Part shown: piece after piece, positions 8,860-17,160 of the stretch
How positions within the stretch are numbered: position 1 is the stretch's first letter
Layout: the number at the start of each line of letters is the position of its first letter
NCBI RefSeq assembly: GCF_001984175.1
Contig: NZ_MTQP01000045.1
Location: forward strand, 1-64,000
Direction: 5' to 3'
Length of the DNA: 64,000 bases
Source: Saccharothrix sp. ALI-22-I
Lineage (GTDB): Bacteria > Actinomycetota > Actinomycetes > Mycobacteriales > Pseudonocardiaceae
Program-made: the position numbers and the translations under genes
Notes under the pieces: model-generated
The model's input: only the letters and a program-made list of their open reading frames with translations
Told to the model about the DNA's origin: nothing
Database searches by the model: none

Positions 8860-9234
8860 TTATCGCGGTCCGAGTGCGGCGAAGGCTTCGTCGAGCAGGT
8901 CGTCGAGGTCGAGTCGGCCGTCGGATTCGGTCCAGTGGTCGACGGCGATGTTCAGGCAGTTCAGGGCGGCGGCGGCCTTCACCGCGAGGCCCACGGTCGT
9001 GGGGCGTGGCGGGGTGGTGCGCTCGGCCAGGGCCTGAGTCAGGGTGAGGCGCCAGACGGTCTGCTTCTCCAGGTGCCGCGCGGACAAGGCGGGAGTCTCT
9101 TTCACCAAGCGGGCCGTCGCAAGGCCGCGGCCCAGGTCCTGTCGATAGGGCTCGACGATGCTGTCCAGTGTCCGGCGCAGCGCCGTCCAGTCGTCCTCGT
9201 CCTCGGGCCGGGCACGCAGGCGACGACGAAGCCG
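8860..9234 (-). pseudogene. TetR/AcrR-family regulator, 5'-truncated remnant
   Basis: Reading the minus strand from about 9234 to the stop at 8860 gives the ligand-binding half of a TetR regulator: RPEDEDDWTALRRTLDSIVEP, then LVKETPALSARHLEKQTVW, and the typical ending LDDLLDEAFAALGPR. The N-terminal helix-turn-helix is absent: upstream of about 9234 the frame runs into the plus-strand F420-reductase remnant. The first in-frame start codon is GTG at 9108, inside the domain. It cannot bind DNA, so it is a broken gene. It was once divergent from the reductase remnant next to it; see the deletion-scar finding. Confidence 0.75.
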
Positions 9235-9503
9235 CGAAGGCCGAGGTGACGTGGCTGCTGGACACCCTGGGCTACGACACGGTGGACATCGGCACGCTCG
9301 CCGACAGCTGGCGCAGCGAACCCAACAGCCCGGTCTACGTCCAGCCGTACCTGCCGGCGGTGCAGCCGTCGGCCGGCCAGGACCCCTGGGAGTTGTTCAC
9401 GATGCCCGGAACCCCCACGCCGGCGGCACGCATCAAGGAACTGGTCGACGCGGCTGTCCGAGGCCCGATCGGCGGCGTCTTCCCCGGCTCCGCCCAGGAC
9501 TGA
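9207..9503 (+). pseudogene. NADPH-dependent F420 reductase (NADP oxidoreductase), 5'-truncated remnant
   Basis: From about 9216 the plus strand encodes AGDDEAAKAEVTWLLDTLGYD, then TVDIGTLADSWRSEP, PVYVQPYLPA and a C-terminal tail ending at 9503. This matches the C-terminal half of F420-dependent NADP reductases, where the sequence after the Rossmann fold reads AGDD..AK..V..L.D.IGYD. The whole N-terminal NADP-binding domain is missing. Translation 5' of the junction gives no related sequence because the DNA there belongs to the truncated TetR gene on the other strand. The enzyme would be inactive. Confidence 0.7.
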
Positions 9504-9626
9504 CCCGCTCGCGTCCGTGGGCGGGACATCCATCCCGCCCACGGTCTCTCGCGACCCGCCGCCACGGAACCCCGCCGGGTCAGCCCGGAAAGCCGACACA
9601 CCCGGTTGCGCAGGCGTCCTGACAGG

Positions 9627-10574
9627 TCACACGGCGGAGTCCAGGCGGTCGCGCTGCTCGGCGGTCAGCTCCAGCGACACGCCCGCGATCGCCTCGTCGA
9701 GCTGCTCGACCGTGCTGACGCCGACGATCGGCGTGGCGGCCGGGTTGCCTCCGGTCAGCCAGGCCAGCACCACCCGGTTGCGGTTCGTGCCGGTTTCGGT
9801 GGCGATCTCGTCGAGCACGGCGAGGCGGCGGGTGGTGCCGGGGTGGTCGTACTCGGCCGGCAGGGACTTGTCGGCGCGGGTGTAGCGGCCGCTGAGCAGC
9901 GGCGTGTACGCCCACAGCGCCATGTCCGGGTGGTGCTCCAGGTAGTGGAGGACCTCGTCGGTGACCGCACCGAACCGGTGCACCACGGTGGGCTGGGTCG
10001 CGGGGCGGGGTTGCAGGTAGGTGTGGTGCTGCTGCACCGCGGTGAATCCGGTGCTGCCGTGGGCGTGCGCGATCTGCCGTGCCCGTTCGATCTGCCAGAC
10101 GGGGTAGTTGGAGCAGCCGAGACGGCCGACGGCACCCGCGGACACCAGCTCGTCGAACGCGGCGACCGTCTCTTCCAACGGTGTGACCGGATCGGGCTTG
10201 TGGGCCCAGTACAGCTCGACGTGGTCCGTGCCCAGTCGTCGGAGACTGCCCTCGATCCCGCCCTTGACGACGCCGGCCGAGAGTCCCTCGGCCGTCTCCG
10301 GGAAGCGCCCGGCCTCGGTCGGCTCGCAGCCCACCTTGGTGCTGATCCGGACGCGGTCGCGGACGCCCGGGCGGCGGGCCAGCCAGCGCCCGAGCAACGC
10401 CTCGCTCTGCCCGCCGAAACCGGTCGGGTCCTCCCAGAACGAGTAGCAGTTGGCGGTGTCGATCCAGACGCCTCCGGCGTCCACGAAGCGGTCCAGGAGC
10501 TCGAACGATCGGCGCTCGTCCTGAACCGTGCCGAAGAGCATGGCGCCCAGAGCCAGGTTGTCAATCATGTCCAT
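9627..10574 (-). CDS. Aldo/keto reductase
   Basis: A 315-residue TIM-barrel oxidoreductase. The catalytic tetrad is visible: Asp in WIDTANCYSF, Tyr in the same segment, Lys in ISTKVGCEP and His in LYWAHKPDPVTPLEE. The NADPH-binding end has PIVGVSTVEQLDEAI. The start is the ATG at 10574 (MDMIDNLALGAMLFG); a second ATG two codons on is also possible. It reduces aldehydes or ketones with NADPH; the substrate is unknown. It is divergent, with 40 bp between starts, from a MocR-type regulator, which probably controls it. Confidence 0.9.
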   Translation of the reverse strand: MDMIDNLALGAMLFGTVQDERRSFELLDRFVDAGGVWIDTANCYSFWEDPTGFGGQSEALLGRWLARRPGVRDRVRISTKVGCEPTEAGRFPETAEGLSAGVVKGGIEGSLRRLGTDHVELYWAHKPDPVTPLEETVAAFDELVSAGAVGRLGCSNYPVWQIERARQIAHAHGSTGFTAVQQHHTYLQPRPATQPTVVHRFGAVTDEVLHYLEHHPDMALWAYTPLLSGRYTRADKSLPAEYDHPGTTRRLAVLDEIATETGTNRNRVVLAWLTGGNPAATPIVGVSTVEQLDEAIAGVSLELTAEQRDRLDSAV

Positions 10575-10614
10575 CACGCTAGGTGGATTCGGATCGGCGG
10601 TACGCTCCAATCTT

Positions 10615-12063
10615 GTGCCGGTTTCCCAGACCAATTTCGCGTGGGCGACGCTGCTGGACGTCGGCCCGCCGGAGCCCGGCCGGCACCGCCTGCACGATCG
10701 CCTGGCCCACGCGCTGCGCACCGCGATCCGGGACGGCCGGCTGCCGGAGGGCGCCGCCGTGCCACCGAGCCGGGCGCTCGCCGAGGAGCTCGGCTGCTCC
10801 CGGTGGGTCGTCACGGAGGCGTACGGGCAGCTCATCGCGGAGGGCTACCTCTCCGCCCGGGTCGGTTCCGCCACGCGTGTCTCGTGGTCACCGGACACCG
10901 CGCCGCCGCGACCCCGCACGCGGCACACACCGACGCCCCCACCGATCCGGTACGACCTCGCGCCCGGTCTGCCGGACCTGCGGGCGTTTCCACGCCGCCG
11001 CTGGGTGGACGCCGTCCGGGCGGTCATCGGCTCAGCCGTCCACTACGACCTCGGCCTGCCCGACCCGACCGGGCACGTGGTGCTGCGCACCACCGTCGCG
11101 CAGTACCTGCGGCGCTCACGCGGTGCAGACGCGCACGCCGTGTCGGTGTCCGTGTGCGCGGGCGTCACCGACGGTCTGGTGCGCACGTGCCGAGCGCTGC
11201 GCGCCGAGGGGATCACGGACCTGGCCGTGGAAGACCCGGGGTGGGGGCGGCTGCGGGACGCCGCGACCAGCGCCGGCCTGCGCGTCCACCCGGTGCCCGT
11301 GGACCACGACGGCCTCCGCGTCGACGACCTCGCCCGTACCTCCGCCCGGGCCGTCGTCGTCGGCGCGGCACACCAGTTCCCCACCGGCACAGTGCTCTCC
11401 CCGGCACGCCGGGCACGTCTGGTGCGCTGGGCCCGCGAGGTGGACGGCTTCGTCATCGAGGACGACTACGACGCCGAGTTCCGCTACGACCACCACCCGG
11501 TCGCCGTCATGCAGGGAATGGATCCGAGCCGGGTCTTCCTCCTCGGCTCGGTCAGCAAGACACTGTCACCGGCCCTCGGCCTGGGTTGGCTGGTCGCGCC
11601 CGCCGTGATGATCCCGGCGCTGCGGGCGGCGAACCCCGTCGCCGCCGCACCACCGGTGCTGGACCAACTCGCGCTGGCCACCTTCATCGACCGCGGGTGG
11701 TACGACGCCCACCTGCGCGCGGCGCGGCGGCGGTTCCGCTCCCGCCGCGACCTGCTGGTCCGCACGCTCGCCACCGGGCTGCCGGACGGCCGGGTCGCCG
11801 GCACCGCCGCCGGGCTGCACATCCTGCTGCACCTACCGGACGGCGCCGACACCCGCACGGTGGTCCGGGCCGCGGCCGACGCCGGGCTGCGCCTGGCAGA
11901 CCTCGACGACTACCGCACGAAGCAGTCGGCGGAACGCGCGCTCGTCCTCGGATACGGCAACATCAGCGACACGGAGATCCCCCCAGCCCTCGCGCTCCTC
12001 CGCGAAGCGTTGCGTTCTCCCGCAACGCAGGCACCGCCCGACCCGGGACGTGATCACCCTTAG
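10615..12063 (+). CDS. MocR/PdxR-type regulator (GntR helix-turn-helix plus aminotransferase-like domain)
   Basis: A 482-residue fusion. Residues about 15-85 are a GntR winged helix (LAHALRTAIRDGRLPEGAAVPPSRALAEELGCSR in outline). The rest is a fold-type I aminotransferase domain with the PLP lysine in LLGSVSKTLSPALGLGW and the cofactor-stacking segment FVIEDDYDAEFRYD. MocR proteins use the aminotransferase fold to sense PLP-bound ligands, often pyridoxal or GABA aldimines. The start is the GTG at 10615 (VPVSQTNFAWATLLDV); the frame is open further upstream but that overlaps the divergent gene. It most likely regulates the adjacent aldo/keto reductase and itself from the short shared intergenic region. 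Confidence 0.88.
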   Translation: MPVSQTNFAWATLLDVGPPEPGRHRLHDRLAHALRTAIRDGRLPEGAAVPPSRALAEELGCSRWVVTEAYGQLIAEGYLSARVGSATRVSWSPDTAPPRPRTRHTPTPPPIRYDLAPGLPDLRAFPRRRWVDAVRAVIGSAVHYDLGLPDPTGHVVLRTTVAQYLRRSRGADAHAVSVSVCAGVTDGLVRTCRALRAEGITDLAVEDPGWGRLRDAATSAGLRVHPVPVDHDGLRVDDLARTSARAVVVGAAHQFPTGTVLSPARRARLVRWAREVDGFVIEDDYDAEFRYDHHPVAVMQGMDPSRVFLLGSVSKTLSPALGLGWLVAPAVMIPALRAANPVAAAPPVLDQLALATFIDRGWYDAHLRAARRRFRSRRDLLVRTLATGLPDGRVAGTAAGLHILLHLPDGADTRTVVRAAADAGLRLADLDDYRTKQSAERALVLGYGNISDTEIPPALALLREALRSPATQAPPDPGRDHP

Positions 12064-12258
12064 AGGGCATCTGATCTACTTTTGGGCGAGTACGTCCGTT
12101 TAGCGTAGATCGTTTCGCCAGGTTTGGGTGGATTCTCCGGTCAGAGCGCGGCTCATTTTGCGTGTGGGACGGCTCGAGTAGTTGGGCCTGCAGGTGGCCG
12201 ACTACGGGCGCTCTGTGGGGGGCAGTGCAGTCGAACCGCAGGACATCAACGGAAAGGG

Positions 12259-12690
12259 TCAGTATATTTCGATCGAGTAACTCGTCGAGTTATTGTCCTC
12301 ATTCGACTCCTGGACGTGGTTGTCTTCGTCGACGACCCATTTGATATGGCGGGAGCCGCCGGGGTCATTGGGTGCAGTCCAGTAGAACTGGCTATTCCCA
12401 TTGCACACCCTAGTTTTGGCAGGCACTCCCTCATGGCTACCGTAACCTTGCCGAACGCCACCGACATACCACGCAATATTGAATACGCCAGTGCCTTGAT
12501 CTCCCTGGTTCTCAACGCACGTCTCGAAGTGGACCGGCGTACCTGCCGGCGCCCATAGAGGACCGTCGATAATCCCGGCGTACAGATCGGGACCTGACTG
12601 GGCGGCGGCGGTATTGGTGGCCGGGCCGGCGAGAAGCCCAAGAGCCATGACCGCCGCCGCGGCGTATCGTGGGAATCGTACGGGAGCCAT
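12259..12690 (-). CDS. Secreted CARDB-domain protein
   Basis: A 143-residue exported protein. A Sec signal peptide (MAPVRFPRYAAAAVMALGLL, cleaved after TAAAQ or nearby) leads into a single CARDB/Ig-like fold: APAGTPVHFETCVENQGDQ, FNIAWYVGGV, and the classic ending HIKWVVDEDNHVQESNEDNN. Two Cys residues (in FETCVEN and TRVCNGN) could form a disulphide. The start ATG has an excellent ribosome-binding site (GGAGGAGGAG, 7 nt upstream). CARDB modules usually mediate adhesion or surface binding; here it stands alone, so the partner is unknown. Base composition is noticeably lower in GC than in its neighbours, which suggests acquisition. Confidence 0.8.
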   Translation of the reverse strand: MAPVRFPRYAAAAVMALGLLAGPATNTAAAQSGPDLYAGIIDGPLWAPAGTPVHFETCVENQGDQGTGVFNIAWYVGGVRQGYGSHEGVPAKTRVCNGNSQFYWTAPNDPGGSRHIKWVVDEDNHVQESNEDNNSTSYSIEIY

Positions 12691-13188
12691 TGAGTTCTCC
12701 TCCTCCAGCAGCTCGGCCCGGTGAAGCCGTCGAGCGAAGCACCCGGCGTAGGCCTGCAGGTAGGGCCGATTGGCACGCCCGATAGGGGCCGTAGGGCCTG
12801 GTCACGCTCACACCCGCATCGCCAACTCCAGGCGCGCCACGCCGTGGGCCAGAGGTCCACGACCCGGACGAAACACCTGGGCCTCTTGCGCGAAGAAGCT
12901 GGACGGTTGCGGCCGCACATCGTGCCTGACGACCTCGAGCATGAGCCGGGAGTCACGAGGAGCGGAGACCCCGCTCCATTCATCATATCAAGCATGAGTG
13001 TTACGACCGTGTTACGGTCCGCGTACCTCACTGTGAACTACCGCCGGCTGTGGGGCACTCACTCCGAGTGTAACCGGAAGATCGCCAAAGATCGTCAACT
13101 GCTCGGTTTCTCAGCATCTAACTCGGCGGGTTTTGCTCCGCTGCGACCTGCAGGAAGCCAGGTCGGCACCGCGCTTCACGCTCAACAA
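12691..13188. other. Gap with no supportable gene
   Basis: I see no frame with convincing coding bias or a recognisable domain on either strand. The overlapping frames look like shadows. GC content drops locally near 12950-13130, as in the neighbouring CARDB gene. It ends at the tRNA-Arg fragment and may be the inside edge of a decayed integrated element. Confidence 0.5.
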
Positions 13189-13233
13189 CTACGGATCAGA
13201 AGGTTGCAGATTCGAATCCTGCCGAGCGCGCCA
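13189..13233 (+). other. 3' fragment of tRNA-Arg(ACG), likely old attachment site
   Basis: The 45 nt run from the anticodon loop CTACGGA (anticodon ACG) through the 3' anticodon arm TCAGA, the T-arm GCAGATTCGAATCCTGC and an encoded CCA. Upstream sequence does not pair with the anticodon stem, and the D-arm and 5' acceptor are absent, so this is not a whole tRNA. The T-stem closing pair is A-C where tRNAs have G-C, another mark of decay. 3' tRNA fragments of this extent are what tyrosine-recombinase elements leave or carry as att sites. Confidence 0.65.
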
Positions 13234-13238
13234 CCTCA

Positions 13239-13268
13239 AACCCGCTCTCACCAGCGGGTTTGTTCTTT
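13239..13268 (+). terminator. Intrinsic terminator after the tRNA-Arg fragment
   Basis: Stem AACCCGCT / AGCGGGTT with a 6-nt loop, followed by TGTTCTTTT. It begins 6 nt past the encoded CCA, the normal position for a tRNA terminator, so the fragment was copied or preserved together with its terminator. Confidence 0.7.
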
Positions 13269-13271
13269 TCC

Positions 13272-13560
13272 GCATCCGGCACCTGGTTGCCGGCGGGTTG
13301 TTTGATCGGGGTGTGCACGCCGATCCACGCGCCTTCGTAGGCGCCGCTGGCGAGTGCGGGCAGGTCGAGGTGAGGCGCCGAGGACGTGCTCGCGGGCCGC
13401 GGTGAGATCGTGTACGGAGCCGCGCTCGACCTCGGCCACCCATCGAGGGAAACCGTCCGGTCCGAAGAGTGCTGGATGGTGCCGCCGTGTTCGTGAACCT
13501 TCCCGGTAACCCCGTGGCGCAGGAGGTGCAGGGGCCACGCGCCAACGCGGTCACGTCAAC
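13272..13560 (-). pseudogene. IS5-type (DDE_Tnp_4 / HTH-of-DDE) transposase remnant
   Basis: No single frame is open, but switching between two minus-strand frames recovers transposase core motifs in order: GKVHEHGGTIQ, then HPALFGPDGFPRWVAEVERG, SVHDLTAAREHVLG, and LASGAYEGAWIGVHTPIKQP. This is the end of the DDE core in the IS5-related family, where the text reads L(A/D)(S/D).GY(Q/E)GAG..VHTP(I/F)K. At least two frameshifts separate the pieces and the C-terminal helical part is missing; the sequence stops at the tRNA-Arg terminator. It cannot make an active transposase. Confidence 0.7.
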
Positions 13561-13812
13561 GTCTGGGCTGAACCAGCGCAACCCCAGCACCGCTTGCCGG
13601 AAGCAGGTCAACCCCCCGCTGTTCTTACGGGTTGGGTGCGGACGTCCGCCGCGTGGCGGGCGACCTGGAACGGAACTGAGCCGGTCGTAGTCGACCTCGA
13701 CTGTCGGCTGGGCCCGTGCGAAGTGATCGGCTTGGCGGTGAATCGGTCCGGAGGGGGTTGGACCGCGTGTGCTGAGTTGATCGTCGGCGCGTCCGTTGTG
13801 GACTGTGTGTGC

Positions 13813-14460
13813 CTACTCGGCATTGCTTGTGCTCCGTTTCCGGTCGCGTACCCGGACTGCGACGAACAGCACGATCGCGATGACCACCGCGGCGATGACC
13901 ACGTACTGGAAGATGCCCGCGTACCTGTCGACGGCCTGCCAGTTGGCGCCCAGCAGGTAGCCGGCCACGACGAAGACCGAGTTCCAGATCAGGCTGCCGA
14001 GCGTGGTCAGGGACAGGAACTGCCACATCGGCATCCGCTCCACGCCCGCTGGCAACGAGATGAGGCTGCGGAACAAGGGCACCATCCGGCCGAAGAACAC
14101 CGCCTTCGTGCCGTGCTTGAGGAACCACTTCTCGGTGCGGTCGAAGTCGGACGGTTTCATCAGGGGGACGCGGATGATCAGTGCGCGGACCCGGTCGCGG
14201 CCGAGCCACGCGCCCAGCCAGTAGGTGAGCAGGGCACCGGCGACGGAGCCGAGAGTGGTCCAGAACAGTGCCATGGCCAGGCTCATGGTGCCCTGGCTCG
14301 CGGAGAAACCGGCCAGGGGCAGCACCAGCTCGCTCGGCATCGGCGGGAAGATGTTGTCGACGGCGACGAGTAGCGCCGCGCCCGGTCCGCCCAGTGCGTC
14401 CATGATGTCCACCGCGAGGCCGGCGAGACCTCCTGGCTGGTCGGCGGCTGCCACGATCAT
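13813..14460 (-). CDS. DedA-family (VTT domain) membrane protein
   Basis: A 215-residue integral membrane protein of the DedA/SNARE-associated family. It carries the marker segments ALLVAVDNIFPPMPSELVLP (Glu and Pro conserved), LTYWLGAWLGRDRV and FGRMVPLFRSLISLPAGV (the F.R..P..R motif). DedA proteins flip phosphatidylethanolamine or undecaprenyl phosphate, and a role in recycling the polyprenyl carrier would fit the glycosyltransferases next door. The start ATG overlaps the stop of the upstream membrane glycosyltransferase (ATGA), so the two are coupled. Confidence 0.9.
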   Translation of the reverse strand: MIVAAADQPGGLAGLAVDIMDALGGPGAALLVAVDNIFPPMPSELVLPLAGFSASQGTMSLAMALFWTTLGSVAGALLTYWLGAWLGRDRVRALIIRVPLMKPSDFDRTEKWFLKHGTKAVFFGRMVPLFRSLISLPAGVERMPMWQFLSLTTLGSLIWNSVFVVAGYLLGANWQAVDRYAGIFQYVVIAAVVIAIVLFVAVRVRDRKRSTSNAE

Positions 14461-15785
14461 TGAAGGGCTCCTTCGGGTCGGGGTCGGCGGGTGGCGGGAC
14501 GGAACTCGCGGATTGTCGTCCACAGCACGGATACGACCGCGATCGCCATGAGCGCGGCGAGGATCCGGAACTCGAGAGTGGGCCCGCTCACCAGCTGGTC
14601 CACCATGGATTCGGGCGGCGGGTTTCCGCCGGGCACGGGAAGGCCGGTGTCGCCGGGAGGAAGCCGGCCGTCGCCCATCTCTCCTGACGGGTCTCCGAAA
14701 GGCGTTGAACCCGCAGGGGGGAACAGCACGTGGAGATAGGCGAGGAACGAGGCCACCTGTACGAGGACGGGCACGTACCAGAGGCGGTGCGGCAGGAAGA
14801 ACGCGGCGACCACGGCGAGCACCTCGGCCAGGTAGAAGTAGCGCTCGTGCATCGACGGCAGGAGGAACGGCACCAGGACAGCCGAAGTCGCCCCCATCAG
14901 CACGACCTTCGTCGTCGTCAGCCGCACTCGGCTGAGCAGTACGCCGAGGCACAGCCCGAGAACCACCAGCCCGGTCACCGCGACACCGACGGGCCGGATC
15001 ACCGCCGCGTCGGCGCTCGCCGGGAGGAACTGGTAGATCGACGGGGCGTTCAGGGACAGCGCCGTGTACGAGCTCGTCTGCTCCACGTACACCGACAGCA
15101 GCTGCCCCAACGGTGCGCCGGCCAGCAGCGCCGGCACGTCCAGCAGCAGGACGACCCCGGGGACGACCAGCAGTACCCGCCACGGGATCCACTTCTTCAG
15201 TGCCAGCACCAGGAGTAGCGGGAACAGGAACACCGCTTGCAACTTGAAGGCCAGCGACAGTCCGAAGAAGACGCCGGCCGGCCACGGGCGCCGACGAAGA
15301 AGGAAATACACGCCGCCGAGGCCGAACGCCGCGTAGATGGAGTCGGCCTGCCCCCACAGCCCGCTGTTGGTCGCCACGGTGGGGAGGAACAACACGATGA
15401 GGGCGGCCAGCGGCGGCAACCAGCCGCCGCCGTGGCGCAACACGACGATGCGGTAGGCGAAGTACGCGAGCACCAGGTCGAACACCACCGAGATGACCTT
15501 AATCCCGACGAGTGCGGGTATCGGCAGGTAGGTCAACAAGGTGATCAGGTACAGATAAGGGACGTTGTAGTCCGAGAAATCGTGCTTGAGGGCGCTGAAG
15601 CCACCGTGCGTGGAAATGAAGTCGTACCAGTCCTTGATGAACAACCGGTAGTCGGAGGACTCGTGGCCGAACATGGAGACCCTGGCCACGATCGCGGCCA
15701 CGACCGCCGCCGCCACCAGTCCCTCTCGGCGGAATGTTGGCTTCCGGTTCTCGTCGATGTCGACGGACTCCGCTGCTACTGACAC
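14457..15785 (-). CDS. Integral-membrane GT-C glycosyltransferase (GT87/mannosyltransferase-like)
   Basis: A protein of about 442 residues with ten or more membrane segments. Early acidic residues in ESSDYRLFIKDWYDFISTHGG and YNVPYLYLITLL match the first periplasmic loop of polyprenyl-phosphate-sugar-dependent GT-C enzymes. Other markers are SGLWGQADSIYAAFGL, with the conserved WGQ.D, and LVPFLLPSMHERYFYLAE (HERY). I chose the GTG at 15785; the frame extends 19 codons upstream without a better start. It probably adds mannose or a related sugar outside the membrane using a lipid-linked donor. It is divergent from the GT2-GtrA gene, which could make such donors, and is coupled to DedA downstream. 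Confidence 0.85.
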   Translation of the reverse strand: MSVAAESVDIDENRKPTFRREGLVAAAVVAAIVARVSMFGHESSDYRLFIKDWYDFISTHGGFSALKHDFSDYNVPYLYLITLLTYLPIPALVGIKVISVVFDLVLAYFAYRIVVLRHGGGWLPPLAALIVLFLPTVATNSGLWGQADSIYAAFGLGGVYFLLRRRPWPAGVFFGLSLAFKLQAVFLFPLLLVLALKKWIPWRVLLVVPGVVLLLDVPALLAGAPLGQLLSVYVEQTSSYTALSLNAPSIYQFLPASADAAVIRPVGVAVTGLVVLGLCLGVLLSRVRLTTTKVVLMGATSAVLVPFLLPSMHERYFYLAEVLAVVAAFFLPHRLWYVPVLVQVASFLAYLHVLFPPAGSTPFGDPSGEMGDGRLPPGDTGLPVPGGNPPPESMVDQLVSGPTLEFRILAALMAIAVVSVLWTTIREFRPATRRPRPEGALQ

Positions 15786-15812
15786 GCCGCGAACGTAGAT
15801 CGGGTTTGTGAG

Positions 15813-15882
15813 AGTTACCTGGAAGTTGTGTGAGCAAACCATGGAAGATCACGGGCTCCCAGGTTCCTTTGAGGTTCCATCC
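15813..15882. promoter_or_regulatory. Candidate response-regulator boxes in the divergent glycosyltransferase promoter
   Basis: Two signals lie in the 133-bp divergent region. Tandem 11-mers AGGTTCCTTTG and AGGTTCCATCC occupy 15861-15882, facing the GT2 gene. A related site on the other strand, AACTTCCAGGTAACT, occupies 15813-15827. Similar 11-mers precede the response-regulator gene at 19127-19159. Head-to-tail repeats with an 11-bp period are typical of OmpR/PhoB-family binding. Binding is inferred. Confidence 0.45.
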
Positions 15883-15918
15883 AGGCTGTTCGCGGTTACG
15901 CCTGTCATACCTGGAGCC

Positions 15919-17160
15919 ATGACTCGCACCCCGGCCCCGGGCACTCCGCCGGACCTGACCGGTGCGACCAAGACCGTCACGGTCGACGTCGTGATCCCGG
16001 TGTACAACGAGGAACGCGCACTGCCCGGCTGCGTGGAAGTCCTGAAGTCCTACCTCTACGAACAGTTCCCGTTCGAGTGGACCATCACCATCGTCGACAA
16101 CGCCAGCACCGATGGCACCCTGGCGGTCGCCGACGAACTGGCCGAAGCGACGGATCGGGTCCGTGTGCTGCATCTCGACGAGAAGGGCCGTGGCCGCGCC
16201 CTACGTACCGCGTGGCAATGGAGCGACGCCGACGTGGTGGCCTACATGGACGTCGACCTGTCGACCGGGCTGGACGCGTTGCTGCCGCTGGTGGCTCCGT
16301 TGGTCAACGGCCACTCGGACGTCTCGATCGGCTCGCGGCTGGCCCCGGGCGCGCGGACCGTGCGTGGCCCGAAGCGCGAGCTGATCTCCCGGTGCTACAA
16401 CGCGATCATCCGGCTCAGCCACGGCGCGAAGTTCTCCGACGCCCAGTGCGGGTTCAAGGCAGCGCGCACGGACGTGATCCGCCCGCTGCTCGACCACATC
16501 GAGGACGACAACTGGTTCTTCGACACCGAGCTGCTGTTACTGGCCGAGCACAACGGGCTTCGGGTGCACGAGGTGCCGGTCGACTGGGTCGAGGACGTCG
16601 ACACCCGGGTCAGCATCGGCTCGACCGTGCTCGAGGACCTTCGCGGTCTGATTCGGGTGGCGAGGGCGAAAGCCGTCGGCGCGGCGAAAGTCGCTGACCT
16701 GCCACGGCGTCCGGAACCCGCACCGTCCCACCCGGACGCGGTGCTGGCCAGACGGGACACGGGTCTGGTCTGGCAACTGCTGTCGTTCGGCGCGATCGGC
16801 GTGTTGTCCACAGTGGCCACCCTGCTGCTCTTCGCGCTCTTCCGGCCGGCGATGCACCCGCTGCTGGCCAACCTTCTGGCGCTCGTGATCACCACGATAC
16901 TCAACACCGAGGCCAACCGGCGGTTCACGTTCCTCGGCTCCCGTGGTTCGTCCCACCGGGTGCACCTGCAAGGTCTCATCGTCTTCGGTCTCTACTACGC
17001 GTTCACGTCGACCGCGCTGCTGGTCCTGCACTGGGCGGCGGCCGAGCCGTCACGTCTCCTCGAGCTGGTCGTGCTGCTCTGCGCGTCCGTGCTCGGCACG
17101 GCCGGCCGGTTCGTCCTGCTGCGGGGCTGGGTTTTCAAACAGGGAAAGGGAAACACATGA
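15919..17160 (+). CDS. Bifunctional GT2 glycosyltransferase/GtrA-domain membrane protein
   Basis: A 413-residue fusion. Residues about 15-255 are a GT2 (GT-A fold) transferase of the dolichol/polyprenyl-phosphate sugar synthase type: VDVVIPVYNEERAL, VDNASTDGT, YMDVDLSTGLDALL (metal-binding acidic triad) and DAQCGFKAARTDV. Residues about 285-413 are a GtrA-like four-helix membrane domain (LLSFGAIGVLSTVATLLLFA, then NRRFTF). The enzyme should transfer a sugar from a nucleotide donor to polyprenyl phosphate on the cytoplasmic face, and the GtrA part may help flip it. The start is the ATG at 15919 after TGGAG. Its stop overlaps the next start (ATGA). The product would feed the two GT-C enzymes beside it. 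Confidence 0.9.
   Translation: MTRTPAPGTPPDLTGATKTVTVDVVIPVYNEERALPGCVEVLKSYLYEQFPFEWTITIVDNASTDGTLAVADELAEATDRVRVLHLDEKGRGRALRTAWQWSDADVVAYMDVDLSTGLDALLPLVAPLVNGHSDVSIGSRLAPGARTVRGPKRELISRCYNAIIRLSHGAKFSDAQCGFKAARTDVIRPLLDHIEDDNWFFDTELLLLAEHNGLRVHEVPVDWVEDVDTRVSIGSTVLEDLRGLIRVARAKAVGAAKVADLPRRPEPAPSHPDAVLARRDTGLVWQLLSFGAIGVLSTVATLLLFALFRPAMHPLLANLLALVITTILNTEANRRFTFLGSRGSSHRVHLQGLIVFGLYYAFTSTALLVLHWAAAEPSRLLELVVLLCASVLGTAGRFVLLRGWVFKQGKGNT

Noticed and set aside
12770..12997. Frames near 12.8-13.0 kb with text such as SCAKKLDGCGRTSC
   Set aside because: I had a vague sense of a recurring sequence but could not name a family on either strand, and coding bias is poor.
13189..13611. Minus-strand frame ending ARQDSNLQPSDP
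   Set aside because: This peptide is the well-known spurious antisense translation of tRNA 3' ends; here it reads the tRNA-Arg fragment backwards.
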